Assembly (NCBI GenBank): GCA_963971535.1
Contig: OZ020589.1
Coordinates: forward strand, 93,871,182-93,935,181
Direction: 5' to 3'
DNA length: 64,000 nucleotides
Source of the DNA: Notolepis coatsorum
Taxonomy: Eukaryota; Chordata; Actinopteri; Aulopiformes; Paralepididae
The notes beneath the pieces were generated by a model that saw nothing but the letters and a program-made list of their open reading frames with translations, was not told the origin of the DNA and ran no database searches. Within the stretch, counting starts at the first letter, position 1, and each line of letters starts with the position of its first letter. Both the position numbers and the translations under genes were made by a program. Shown here in pieces: positions 11,603 through 23,497 of this stretch.

Positions 11603-12809
11603 ACATAAAGCCCTGGGTTAGATGGCATTGAAAACTAATTTCTCAAACTAGCTTCACAAATTCTGATGTATCCACTCTGTGATCTTTTTAATATGTCTTT
11701 ATCTACTTATGAAATACCCTCAATTTGGAAATGCTCACGTATCACTCTGTTGCACAAAACCGGCAGTGAATTGGATCCTAACAATTACAGACCCATTTCC
11801 ATAATCTGCTCTATAGCAAAGATTTTAGAAAAATGTATCTACAAACAACTGTCCGACTATCTCACCAAATACAATATTTTATCTCCTTACCAGTCTGGTT
11901 TTCGTTCAGATCACTCCACAACTGCTTTATTAAAACTCACTAATGACATACTATGCATCTGATAACAGCAAAATTACAGGAGCAATCTTTATTGATTTAA
12001 CGAAGCATTTGATCTAGTCGATCGCTATCTTCTCTTGGACAAACTGTATTCTATTGGTCTTTCCCGTAATACCCTACTGTGGTTTAACTCCTACCTACAT
12101 AACAGAAAACATTGTGTTGCAATACAAGGTAACAACTCAAGTTTAACTGTGCAGCAACGATGTGTGCCGCAAGGCTCAACTTTAGGTCCACTTTTGTTTT
12201 CTATTTTCATCAATGACCTTCCTTTAATTTTTTCTGATTGTACTAGTGTTCAACTCTACGCAGATGATACAGTTTTTTACACATCACAAACTAACTTGTC
12301 AAAAATACAGTCAATTTTAGAATCAAACTTCAATGGTCTTCAATTCTGGCTTGCAGCTAACAAATTAATCCTCAATAAAACAAAAACCTATGCAATGCTC
12401 TTTGGTACTTCTCAGAATATTAAATCTAAAACAAAAAAATCTACCTTACAATGTTACTTGTCATGACAGTACATCACTGCGTAGAGTTGAACACTTCAAA
12501 TACCTTGGTGTATGGCTTGATCAACAACTATCTTTCAAATGTCATATAGATAACATCACAAGGAAAATTAACTTTAGCATGGGTGTTCTTTACCGGAATA
12601 GAAATAGTTTTACATTTACAGTAAAAAAAAAACTAATCTCACAACCCATACTACCCATAATGGACTATGCTGATATATTCCAGCCAAAACGACCCTTGTT
12701 CCGCTTAACACAATTTACAATCGTATATGCAGATTTGTTCTTGGCTGTTCATATAACACTCATCATTGTATTATGTATGAAAATCTCAACTTCCCTTCTC
12801 CCACAATAA
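11603..12809 (+). pseudogene. L2-like LINE reverse transcriptase region (broken)
   Basis: It resumes with KALGLDGIEN, then '[18 protein letters not shown]', '[12 protein letters not shown]', 'RCVPQGSTLGPLLFSIFIND' and 'VQLYADDTVFYT', the YADD box. The end reads 'FKYLGVWLDQQLSFKCHID'. Frames change at ~11,962 and ~12,460. The motif order is that of jockey-group (L2/CR1) RT, clearly different from the L1-type RT just upstream. Confidence 0.8.
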
Positions 12810-12910
12810 AACTGTTTATTTTTAAATGGATTTACTTTAATTATTGTAGTCTATTTTTGATGGTTATGAGATATTAACAGCAAATTATTATAGCATGATC
12901 TAGTTACTAA

Positions 12911-13537
<627 letters not shown>

Positions 13538-14106
13538 CTAAATATACCTCATTATCCTCAATACCTTAAACAGTATAATATATATTATGGTACCTTTCAC
13601 TTCTAATTATTAACTTCGTCATTGTACTCAACACTTTTTTTCTGTTCCAAAAACCTTTAAATCAGCTGGTAATTTTTTGTTTATGTTTAAAGCTCCATCC
13701 GACAATCTACCTGTCCACATCCGTTTAACATCATCTTTTAAATTGTTTAAAACTATGTTGTCCTCTCACGGTGAGACTATCTGCTTATGCTTTGGACCTC
13801 AATAGCATAATAAGAGATAGATTAACCATTGCTGGTGTTGCAGTTCATGTTCTTGTCGTTGTGTTGTTGTTGTTGACTGTTGTATGCTTTTTATTTTTGT
13901 ATTATTTTATTTTATTGGCTGGCGTTGCTTACTCTGTTGTTTTGTTGCTTTTGTTACTGTTTTGTTTTGTCTTTTTTGTTTGATATTTGTTGTTTGTTGT
14001 TTTGTTATATAAGATTGTCAAATAACTCTGTATATTGTCTTTGCGGACCCCCTTGAAAACAAGATGGTTTCATCTCAAGGGGAATAAATAAATTTCAATC
14101 AAATCC

Positions 14107-14445
14107 ACAATAAAAGTTTGACTGGGACGACGTTTGGACAAATGCTATATTAGTATCCCGCAACCCTAATCGCCAACAAATAGATTTTAATTATATTCAT
14201 AGGACGTATCTCACACATAGTAACTGTTTGCTATGGGACTGGTGGCTGACTCCCGGTGCACTTTATGCTCTCTAAGAACCACTGGCACGTATATGCATAT
14301 GGTCTGGGATTGCCCACCAGTGGCCCATTTCTGGAAATCTAATATAGCAGCTAGACTCTCGGCATCTGTAACATATCGATTCCACTCACGGCAGCAACAT
14401 TACTTCTAAACTATATATCTTCTCTACCAACATCCATACAACTAG
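14107..14445 (+). mobile_element. L1/Tx1-like ORF2 C-terminal fragment
   Basis: Translation in shifting frames gives WDDVWTNAILVSRNPNRQQI, then 'FNYIHRTYLTHS' and, after a frame change, 'YAYGLGLPTSGPF' (in the alternative frame HMVWDCPPVAHFW). This is the cysteine/histidine-containing C-terminal block of fish L1/Tx1 ORF2. It starts exactly where the L2 3' end stops. Confidence 0.6.
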
Positions 14446-14616
14446 GGTGACCATATTTTGATTTCCAAAAAAGAGGACATGCTGGCCCCAGCCTTGAGAA
14501 ACATAATGATACTCAAAGTTTACTCAAATATGCCTTATTGTTATACTATATTTAAAGTATGCCTCCTCTGTATGGATAGAAAATGATTATTTATATTATT
14601 TTATATAGAGTTGTTC

Positions 14617-15604
14617 CGATACCGATACCAGTATCGGAAATGCCGCAGATACTGCCTAAAATGCTGGTATCGGTATCTGCAAATACCCTCTAATTTTGCG
14701 CTCCGATACCACGTAATTTATCAACAACACTGCGGTCTGCTGTGAGCATTATAAAACAAACGCGTGTTTAACCGACCATGAATTAAAGTGTCAATGCTGT
14801 TTGTCATTTTAACAGCAGGTACTTTCTTAAATGCCATCCTCCCGACAGAGCGGTGTTGACGGGGAGCTCTGATGGGTTCGCTTGGTTGTGTTATTAGCAT
14901 TGAACAGCTAACCGAAAGCTAGCATTAACTAACGTTAAAGGTTTAGCCATAACGTTACCTTGGCTAAAGTTGGGGCTATTCATAATCCAGCAATAATGGC
15001 TGCAGACCTGCAAGCAAAGTACAGCAAGTTGGCAAAGGAGTATTCCAACGTAAATCACATTTTCACCAGTAACGTTAGTCTTTCCATCTCCCGGTAGCTC
15101 ATGCTAGCTAACCTAGCTCACGTTAGCGTCGTCACTGAACCACCTCGCATACACAATTAATGACATGTTGCGGACAGCCATATCGGTGACAATGTTTAGC
15201 TTTTAGTGCCAAATGATAAGAGTCTGAGGCGGAGTCTCAAAAGAGAATGTTGAATATTTATTGTGCAAAAATCACAACAGATCCTCTGCTTCAACGGAGC
15301 CTTCTGAAAGCAAGTGCAGCAACGAATAATGTCCGTGTGGATCATTGGAGTAGGGTATATCTGCAGTGCTGCAGCCCCATACTCTGATTAATGATACTAA
15401 TACAAATCTATACAATCACCTGTTGTTGAATAAATACCATTACTTTCTAGTTATTACTAAAAAACAGTATATATAAAACAGTAGCTGTATAAAAAAAGAT
15501 TTATATAAATATTTTTAATAAAAAAAATGTTAACGTATGCACTGGTATCGGATCAGTATCGGTATCGGCCGATACCCAAAGCTTAGGTATCGGAATTGGA
15601 TCGG
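14617..15604. mobile_element. Putative non-autonomous DNA element with GATACC/GGTATC ends
   Basis: The left end reads 'ttccgataccgataccagta' and the right end 'cggccgatacccaaagctta...tcggaattggatcgg', so the two ends are imperfect inverted repeats made of short GATACC-type words. The interior (about 990 bp) is non-coding and contains fish promoter-like 'gctagctaacgttagc' words. I could not read a clear target duplication, so the borders are approximate. It could be a hAT-type MITE. Confidence 0.5.
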
Positions 15605-15701
15605 AAAGGAAATTTGCATAACTTTCTATTAGTGAACATGACATATTTATTACCTATGTTTTTAAACCAAAAACATTTTGAGGCACTGTTACATTCCAGA
15701 A

Positions 15702-16529
15702 TGTGGCTGTTGTATGTTTGAACCAATTGGTGCATTCCCCGCCACACGCTTTTGGAGCAAGTATCGATCTCATCACGCAGCTGTCACAGTTTGTAATTAG
15801 CGCCCCTGAAGGCTTTATATACACAGACCTTCTTGCTATCGTTGTCGGGTCGTTCTGGAATACAACTGCCTTGCCTGTTTTTTTCCCGTCGCTGTTTCCT
15901 GGTCTATATTCTCTCCAGGACCTTTCTGTGGAGAACTGTTTGGAGCTGCGCCTTGTTACCCGTTACGCGTTGCACTTGGGTGAGTGGAATCAAACCCCTC
16001 TGGATAATTTGGATTGTGTGTTATTGAAGAGACACAGAAGATATCCTTTTGTTTGCTCTGGATAAGTTCTGATTGTGTGTTATTGAAGAAACACTGAAGA
16101 GATCATTTTGTTTGCTCTGGATAATTCTGATTGTGTGTTATTGAAGAAGCACTGAAGATATATTTTTGTTTGCACTGGACTCAGCCGGATTGTGTGTTAT
16201 AGAAGAAGCACTGAAGACATCTTTTGTTTGCACTGACTCTGCTAATTGTGTGTTGGGGAGAACTCTGATACCTGTCTCTTTCTCCGTTTCCCACCTCGAG
16301 GAAGAGCTGGGAGTATCTGCAGAGCCGCTACAACATCATATGCCAGATTCCCACCACTGTCGCCAGGAGGATTCTGCAGAGCGGCTGATGACTCTGCAGT
16401 CTCCCCGTTTGTTTGATTACTGTACCTATTCCATCTTTTGACTCTGTAAATAAATACGCCCTAGCATTTGGCTAACTCTGAACTTCCTGTCTGTGCCGTT
16501 GCGTTTGAGGTCGGTTACAAACCATAACA
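15702..16529 (+). repeat. 5' LTR of the Gypsy chromovirus
   Basis: From 15,725 to 16,529 it matches the 3' LTR almost base for base, ending in 'ggttacaaaccataaca'. It contains three related ~60-bp blocks of 'gattgtgtgttattgaagaa'. The start is uncertain: it has fewer of the leading repeat units than the 3' LTR, and the first ~20 bp differ. Confidence 0.8.
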
Positions 16530-19500
16530 TTACGACCCGACCATGACGACCTCAGCCGACACAGACAGGGTCAGAACAGCGTTGGCGGTCCAGATTGAGT
16601 TAACCAACGACCACAGCCTACAGCTAGGTGCGGCTGCGGCTGCTGTACAGGAGCTCCGAGACCAGGTCCTGCCTATTCAGGAGTCCCTTGGCTCTCTGGC
16701 TAGCCAGCAGACAGCCCAGGGTAATCAGCAGACTAATATTCTCCTCCAATTACAAGCGCTGAGTGAAGCCGTTAACACCTTGCTTGTAACCCCACCTACT
16801 TCAGGAGCCTCGGCCGGAGCATCACCCGCAGCCCTGACAGGCCCCGCGCCTCCCGATCCCGCACCTCGGGAGCCCCGTCTCTCCGAACCACGGTTGTTCG
16901 ATGGTAACTTCGAGGATTGTGCCACATTCATCATGCAATGTGAGTTGGTTTTTCGTCATCAACCCAGCCGATTCACTTCAAGGGGAGCCCAAGTGGCTTA
17001 CATGACTAACTTGCTCTCAGGCCGGGCAGCCCAGTGGGTCACTGCCTCCTGGGCAATGGGGGCTGATTTCTGTTTTTCCTACCCAGACTTCGTGGCTGAG
17101 CTCCGCAGGGTTTTCCACCACCCAGCCCGTGGCCAGGACCCTGGAGCTCGGTTGGGCACCTTCTGGCAGGGCAGTGGCGGGGTCACCGACTACGTGCTGG
17201 AGTTCAGACTGGCGGCAACGGAGAGCGGTTGGAACGATCAAGCGCTTCGTCTCACCTTCATGAGGGGGCTCAACGACGCTGTCAGGGACCAGCTCGCGAC
17301 CCGTGAGGAACCTGAGTCCCTCGAGGACCTATTCAGCCTCGCCATTCGCATCGACGGACGCCTCCAGGAGAGAAGACGTGAGAGAACCCGACAGGTCCAG
17401 AGGTTCCCCAGACCCCCCGTACTCGTGACAGTACTGCGGTCCGCCCTGCTCCCAACACGACTGGTGGTTCCTTCCCCTCCCGTTCGGTGCCCGGGGAGGA
17501 ACCCATGCAGCTGGGACGTTCACATCTTAGCCAAGCTGAACGGGAGGCGAGGTTCAGGTCCGGCCTTTGCCTCTACTGCGGTCGGGATGGACACCGTATC
17601 GCCAACTGCCCCACCGGGCCAAAAGACCAGGCTCGCTGGGACCCAGGGAGATCCTGGTGAGCCGTTTTTCTCGTTCCCAGAGCCGTGCACCACCTAGCCG
17701 TCTGATGAGCGTCACCCTGGCCTGGGCGGACCAACGGGCCACGGTGGAGGCACTCATTGACTCGGGTGCTGACGAGAGTTTCCTAGACTTCGAGTTTGCT
17801 ACCCGGGCCAACGTTCCACTAGAGGACCTCGTGAGGCCATTGGAGGTGTTCGCATTGGACCAACACCGCCTGGCTGACATCACTCAACGCACCTGTCCTG
17901 TCCTGCTCACCATTGCTGGTAACCACGTTGAGAGACTCCAGTTTTTTATCACCAGATCCCCTCTTGTCCCAGTAGTCCTGGGCCGGCCCTGGCTCGCGCT
18001 GCACGAGCCCCACATCGCCTGGTCCTCCGGTACCATCAGGGGGTGGAGCTCCTCCTGTCATGCCCAGTGTCTTCAGGCGGCGTCCTGTCCCTCGCCCCGG
18101 AGATCCGTTTTTGAGCCGCCTCCGGACCTCTCGACCATACCCCCCGAGTACCACGACCTTGAGGAGGTTTTCAGTAAGTCCAGGGCTCAGGCCCTGCCGC
18201 CTCACCGGCCTTACGACTATGCCATCGACCTCCGCTCAGGGGCTCCCCTTCCCGGCAGCCGCCTCTACAGTCTGACCGTCCCTGAGAAGGCAGCGATGGA
18301 TCAATATATCTCTGAGTCCTTGGAAGCAGGACTCATTCGGCCTTCCTCCTCTCCTGTGGCGGCCGGTTTCTTCTTTGTTGGGAAGAAGGACGGAGACCTT
18401 CGACCCTGCATCGACTATCGCCAGCTCAACGAGATCACCATTAAGAACAAGTACCCTCTTCCTCTCATGAACTCCACCTTCGAGCCTCTCACCCAGGCTA
18501 CCGTCTTTACCAAGCTGGACCTCCGGAGTGCCTACCATCTAGTCCGTATCCGAGAGGGCGATGAGTGGAAGACCGCCTTCAAGACTCCCAGGGGCCACTA
18601 CGAGTACCTGGTAATGCCGTTCGGCCTCACCAACGCTCCGGCGGTATTCCAGGCGCTCATGAACGACGTCCTTCGTGACATGCTGGAGGAGTTTGTGGTA
18701 GTATACCTAGACGACATCCTCATTTTCTCCAAGACCCTCGAGGAACACATCCAGCATGTCCGCCGTGTGCTGGAGCGCCTCCTCCACAATCGGCTCTTCG
18801 TCAAGGCAGAGAAGTGCCGATTCCACTCCGACTCCGTCGATTACCTGGGCTTCATCGTGGAGAGAGGCTTGACCCGAGCTGACCCTCGCAAGATCCGGGC
18901 CGTGGAGGAGTGGCCGGAACCCACCTCTCGGAAGGAGTTACAGAGCTTCCTCGGGTTCGCCAACTTCTACTGAAGATTCATCCGGAACTACAGTCAAGTG
19001 GCGGAACCGCTTACCAGGCTGACCTCTCCCGCCCTGCCGTTGGACTGGTCCCCAGCGGCGTGTGCTGCGTTCCGCTCCCTCAAGAAGAGGTTCACTTCCG
19101 CCCCGATCTTGCTCCATCCAGACCCCAAGAGACAGTTCATCGTAGAGGTGGACGCCTCGGATACTGGACTAGGAGCTATCTTATCCCAGCGGTCGGCAAC
19201 GGACCAGAAGGTACATCCGTGCGCCTTCTACTCGCGTCGTTTCCTCCCTGCCGAGAGGAACTATGACATCGGCAATCGGGAGCTGCTGGCGGTTGTGGCT
19301 GCCTTGGAGGAGTGGCGTCATTGGCTAGAGGGGGCCGAGGAGCCATTTACCATTTGGACGGACCACAAGAACCTGACGTACATCCGTGCTTCCAAGCGCC
19401 TCAATGGCCGGCAGGCAAGATGGGCCAGCTTCCTCAGTCGGTTCGACTTCTCGCTGACGTTTCGTCCTGGTTCCCGCAACACAAAGGCCGACTCCCTGTC

Positions 19501-20952
19501 CCGGTTACACTCCAAGGGGGCTCCAACCACTGAGGACCCGACTCCCATCCTCCCAGAGGCCAGGGTGGTAGGAGTAGTCACCTTGGGCATCGAGGGGGTG
19601 GTAAGGCGTGCCCTACGCTTCCATCGCGCTCCAGGCAATGTACCGGTTCATCGTCTCTTCGTCCCCGACTCGGTCCGGTCCCGGGTCCTCCAGTGGGGCC
19701 ATACCAGCCGGTTCGCCTGCCACCCGGGCGTTCATCGCACGTTCTCCTTCCTGGCTCGTCGATTCTGGTGGCCCACCATGAGGAACGACGTCAAGGAATT
19801 TCGTACTGGCCTGCGCAGTCTGCGCCCGCAGCAAGGCCTCCCACCAGGCACCCTCCGGGCTATTGCAGCCGCTTCCCATTCCGAGCCGTCCTTGGTCCCA
19901 TGTGGCGTTGGACTTCGTCACGGGTCTTCCTTCTTCCCAGGGGAACACGTGCCTACTGACCGTGGTGGATCGGTTCAGCAAGGGGGCCGAGACGGCGGAC
20001 CTCCTGACACGCCACGTGTTTCGCCTCCATGGTTTTCCCCAGGACGTCGTCTCGGACCGGGGGCCCCAGTTCACTTCCCAGGTATGGCGGGCTTTTTGCA
20101 AGGGATTGGGGGCAACGGTCAGTCTTTCCTCTGGTTATCATCCCCAGACTAACGGACAAACGGAGAGGATGAACCAGAGTGTGGAGTCTGCTCTTCGGTG
20201 TGTGGCTGCCAAGAGACCCGCTTCTTGGAGCCGTTTCCTTCCCTGGGTCGAGTACTCCATCAACTCCATGGTCAGTTCCACCACCTGCCTCTCACCCTTT
20301 GAGGTATCCCTGGGCTACCAACCCCCTCTTTTCCCTGCACAGGAGTCGGAGGTGGCAGTTCCCTCCGTACAGGACCACCTCAACCGGTGCTGTCGGGTCT
20401 GGGAGATCACCAGGACTGCGCTGCTCCGGTCATCGGAGCGCGCCAGTCGTGGGGCTGACCGGCGCCGGGTCCCTGCGCCGACGTACCACCCTGGGCAGAG
20501 GGTGTGGCTTTCCGCAAGGGACCTTCCACTTCGGTCCTCGGCCAAGAAGCTTAACCCCCGGTTCGTTGGCCCTTTTGAGGTTCTGAAGGTACTCAGTCCG
20601 GCGGCGGTGAGTCTTAAGCTTCCTGCGTCCATGCACATTCACCCCGTTTTCCACGTGTCCCGGGTTAAGCCTGTCTCTCTCAGTCCCCTGATGCCTCCTG
20701 CTCCGGAACCACCTCCTCCCGAGATGGTGGACGGTCACCCCCAGTGGCAGGTCCGCCGGTTGATGGGCGTTCGACGGCGGGGTCGGGGGTTCCAGTACCT
20801 GGTGGACTGGGAGGGGTACGGCCCGGAGGAACGGAGCTGGGTCTCCCGCCAGCTCATCGTGGATCCCGGCCTGATCACCGACTTCCATCGTGCCCATCCG
20901 GGCGAGCCGGGTTGGGCTGGTCGCCGGGTGGCTCCCGTGGAGGGGGGGGTAC

Positions 20953-21868
20953 TGTGAGGTTTGGTCCGTTCCCCGCCACACGCTCCGTTCCTTTAAGGTA
21001 CTATGTTGATTGATGCATTCCCCGCCACACGCTCCGTTCCTTTAAGGTGCCGTGTTGATTGGTGCATTCCCCGCCACACGCTTTTGGAGCAAGTATCGAT
21101 CTCATCACGCAGCTGTCACAGTTTGTAATTAGCGCCCCTGAAGGCTTTATATACACAGACCTTCTTGCTATCGTTGTCGGGTCGTTCTGGAATACAACTG
21201 CTTTGCCTGTTTTTTTCCCGTTGCTGTTTCCTGGTCTATATTCTCTCCAGGACCTTTCTGTGGAGAACTGTTTGGAGCTGCGCCTTGTTACCCGTTACGC
21301 GTTGCACTTGGGTGAGTGGAATCAAACCCCTCTGGATAATTTGGATTGTGTGTTATTGAAGAGACACAGAAGATATCCTTTTGTTTGCTCTGGATAAGTT
21401 CTGATTGTGTGTTATTGAAGAAACACTGAAGAGATCATTTTGTTTGCTCTGGATAATTCTGATTGTGTGTTATTGAAGAAGCACTGAAGATATATTTTTG
21501 TTTGCACTGGACTCAGCCGGATTGTGTGTTATAGAAGAAGCACTGAAGACATCTTTTGTTTGCACTGACTCTGCTAATTGTGTGTTGGGGAGAACACTGA
21601 TACCTGTCTCTTTCTCCGTTTCCCACCTCGAGGAAGAGCTGGGAGTATCTGCAGAGCCGCTACAACATCATATGCCAGATTCCCACCACTGTCGCCAGGA
21701 GGATTCTGCAGAGCGGCTGATGACTCTGCCGGAGGCAGTCTCCCTGTTTGTTTGATTACTGTACCTATTCCATCTTTTGACTCTGTAAATAAATACGCCC
21801 TAGCATTTGGCTAACTCTGAACTTCCTGTCTGTGCCGTTGCGTTTGAGGTCGGTTACAAACCATAACA
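20953..21868 (+). repeat. 3' LTR of the Gypsy chromovirus
   Basis: It follows a purine-rich tract (ggaggggggggtac), starts TGTGAGGTTTGG and ends CATAACA. Its first ~105 bp contain two extra tandem copies of a ~50-bp 'cattccccgccacacgctcc' unit that the 5' LTR lacks. Confidence 0.85.
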
Positions 21869-21924
21869 CAACATTGATTTGTGGACTGCGGCAGCCGAGG
21901 TGGTCAAAAGCTCAATGTAGTGGT

Positions 21925-21977
21925 GGAGTGGGGGTGGGGGTGGGGGTGGGGTGTTGGTCCTGGGGGATCCGGCGGTC

Positions 21978-22010
<33 letters not shown>
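21925..22010. repeat. G-rich tract ending in a 31-base G run
   Basis: (GGGGGT)n-like units at ~21,930-21,955 are followed by an uninterrupted G run at 21,980-22,010. This is a strong G-quadruplex candidate and a place where sequencing or assembly may be unreliable. Confidence 0.9.
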
Positions 22011-22012
<2 letters not shown>

Positions 22013-22019
22013 ATAGTAA

Positions 22020-22598
22020 CAGGTTGACAGGTGAGTAGGCCTATACCTCATACTCTACAATTTCACATATATTTGACTTAATAAAATAAATTCAAGCACA
22101 TTGTGCATTTGCGTATACGTTTTCATACGTTTCTCTTCTTTCAAAAAGTTGATGTGCTCTTACAGAGGGAAATGTGATTTTGGTGGAGTATAGCTAGGTA
22201 AGGTCGCTGTATACAAACATAACGTGTTCGAGCCAATCAGCAATACCAACTGAGTCACGTGACTAAGTTACCTCCTACCTGCGAGAGCTGCTGCGCTAAA
22301 AGAAGTACAACAGGGCTCTATGGAGAAACCATGGCACTCCCCTGACTAAAAGTAGTTTCAAATGGCTGGATGTCATAGCCAAATCAGCATGGCTGTGAGT
22401 GTGAGTCTTTCACCTTTTACATATCTAGCTTTATTGGCATGGATTGATTGTTTAGATCGCTAGCATGGCTAACAAATGCAAATATATTGTAGTCTGCCCT
22501 GTTGTTCTGACCAGGATTACGTTCCTCTCTGCTCCAGTGATGCGTGCCCACTGAGTCTGACATATTAATATACAGCGAACAGGTCTATCACAAGGCAC
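22020..22598. other. Region between the Gypsy element and TRIM exon 3; nothing recognised
   Basis: The next TRIM exons would be expected here or further left on the minus strand. I found neither a short exon 4 I could support nor any PRY-SPRY-like frame. Confidence 0.5.
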
Positions 22599-23421
22599 CT
22601 GCAGGAAGTGGATGTTGTCCTCGGTCTCGAGGATCTGCCTCAGCTCCGCTTCCCTCCTCTGCAGCTCCATGACCTCCTGCTCCAGACGCTCCACGTAGCC
22701 CTCGGCCTGCGACATGGCCGCCTGCAGGTTGGCCTGGATCAGCTGGTGGATCTCGGCGTGCCAGCGCTCCACCGCCTGGAGCATCTCGTGGAAGGTCTTG
22801 TCGCTCTCGGTCTGCGCACGATGGGCGTTGCTCTGAGGGGTGGACACTCAGGTTTATGTTTATTTAGGATCCCCATTAGCTTTTGCACTTGACAAAAGCT
22901 ACTCTTCCTGGGGTCCGACACTTAAAACAATACAACAATATTCAAGACATTACATCATTAACAACATCATTAACAATCTCATCCTCAGTTAAGGATGACA
23001 GTGTACAAGATACGTATCAGTATAAAGTATACAATTTTAAATAAATAGTGCTTCCTGAGCAGCACTCATCAACATAAATACAATTAACAACCGGTCAATT
23101 GGTTTTCACCGCTATGCCATAAGGCTTCAGTGCATGCTTGTGGTATTACATTTCTTTCTTGAAAGTAGTTTTGGATTCTATTTCAGCGAAGTAGCTTGAC
23201 AATGAGTTCCATTCCATGATAGCTCTGTAAGTCACAGAAGATTTTTGTAGATTTGACCTGGGTTTAGGTGCCAGTAGATGGCCTGACATAGCTTGTCTGG
23301 TTCATGTGAAGTGTTATATTGTAAATAATACATTACTTTTATATTCTTTACGATGTATTTTTACGCTATGATTTGTTTTTACATTTTACTGCAGGATAAT
23401 GTGTAAGATGTGCATGTTTAT

Positions 23422-23497
<76 letters not shown>

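Larger units (their letters stand above)
15702..21868 (+). mobile_element. Ty3/Gypsy chromovirus LTR retrotransposon (fossil, broken)
   Basis: The order is 5' LTR (to 16,529), gag (~16.54-17.6 kb), protease (~17.7-18.0 kb), reverse transcriptase (~18.3-18.95 kb, with the YLDDILIFS box), RNase H (~19.1-19.5 kb), integrase (~19.7-20.5 kb) and a C-terminal chromodomain (~20.74-20.92 kb, [16 protein letters not shown]), then a 3' LTR. The chromodomain places it among the vertebrate Sushi-like chromoviruses. It is broken, with about three or four interruptions across gag-pol. The shared ~805 bp of the two LTRs differ at only a handful of positions, so insertion is recent. It lies ~730 bp downstream of the last visible TRIM exon. 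Confidence 0.9.
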
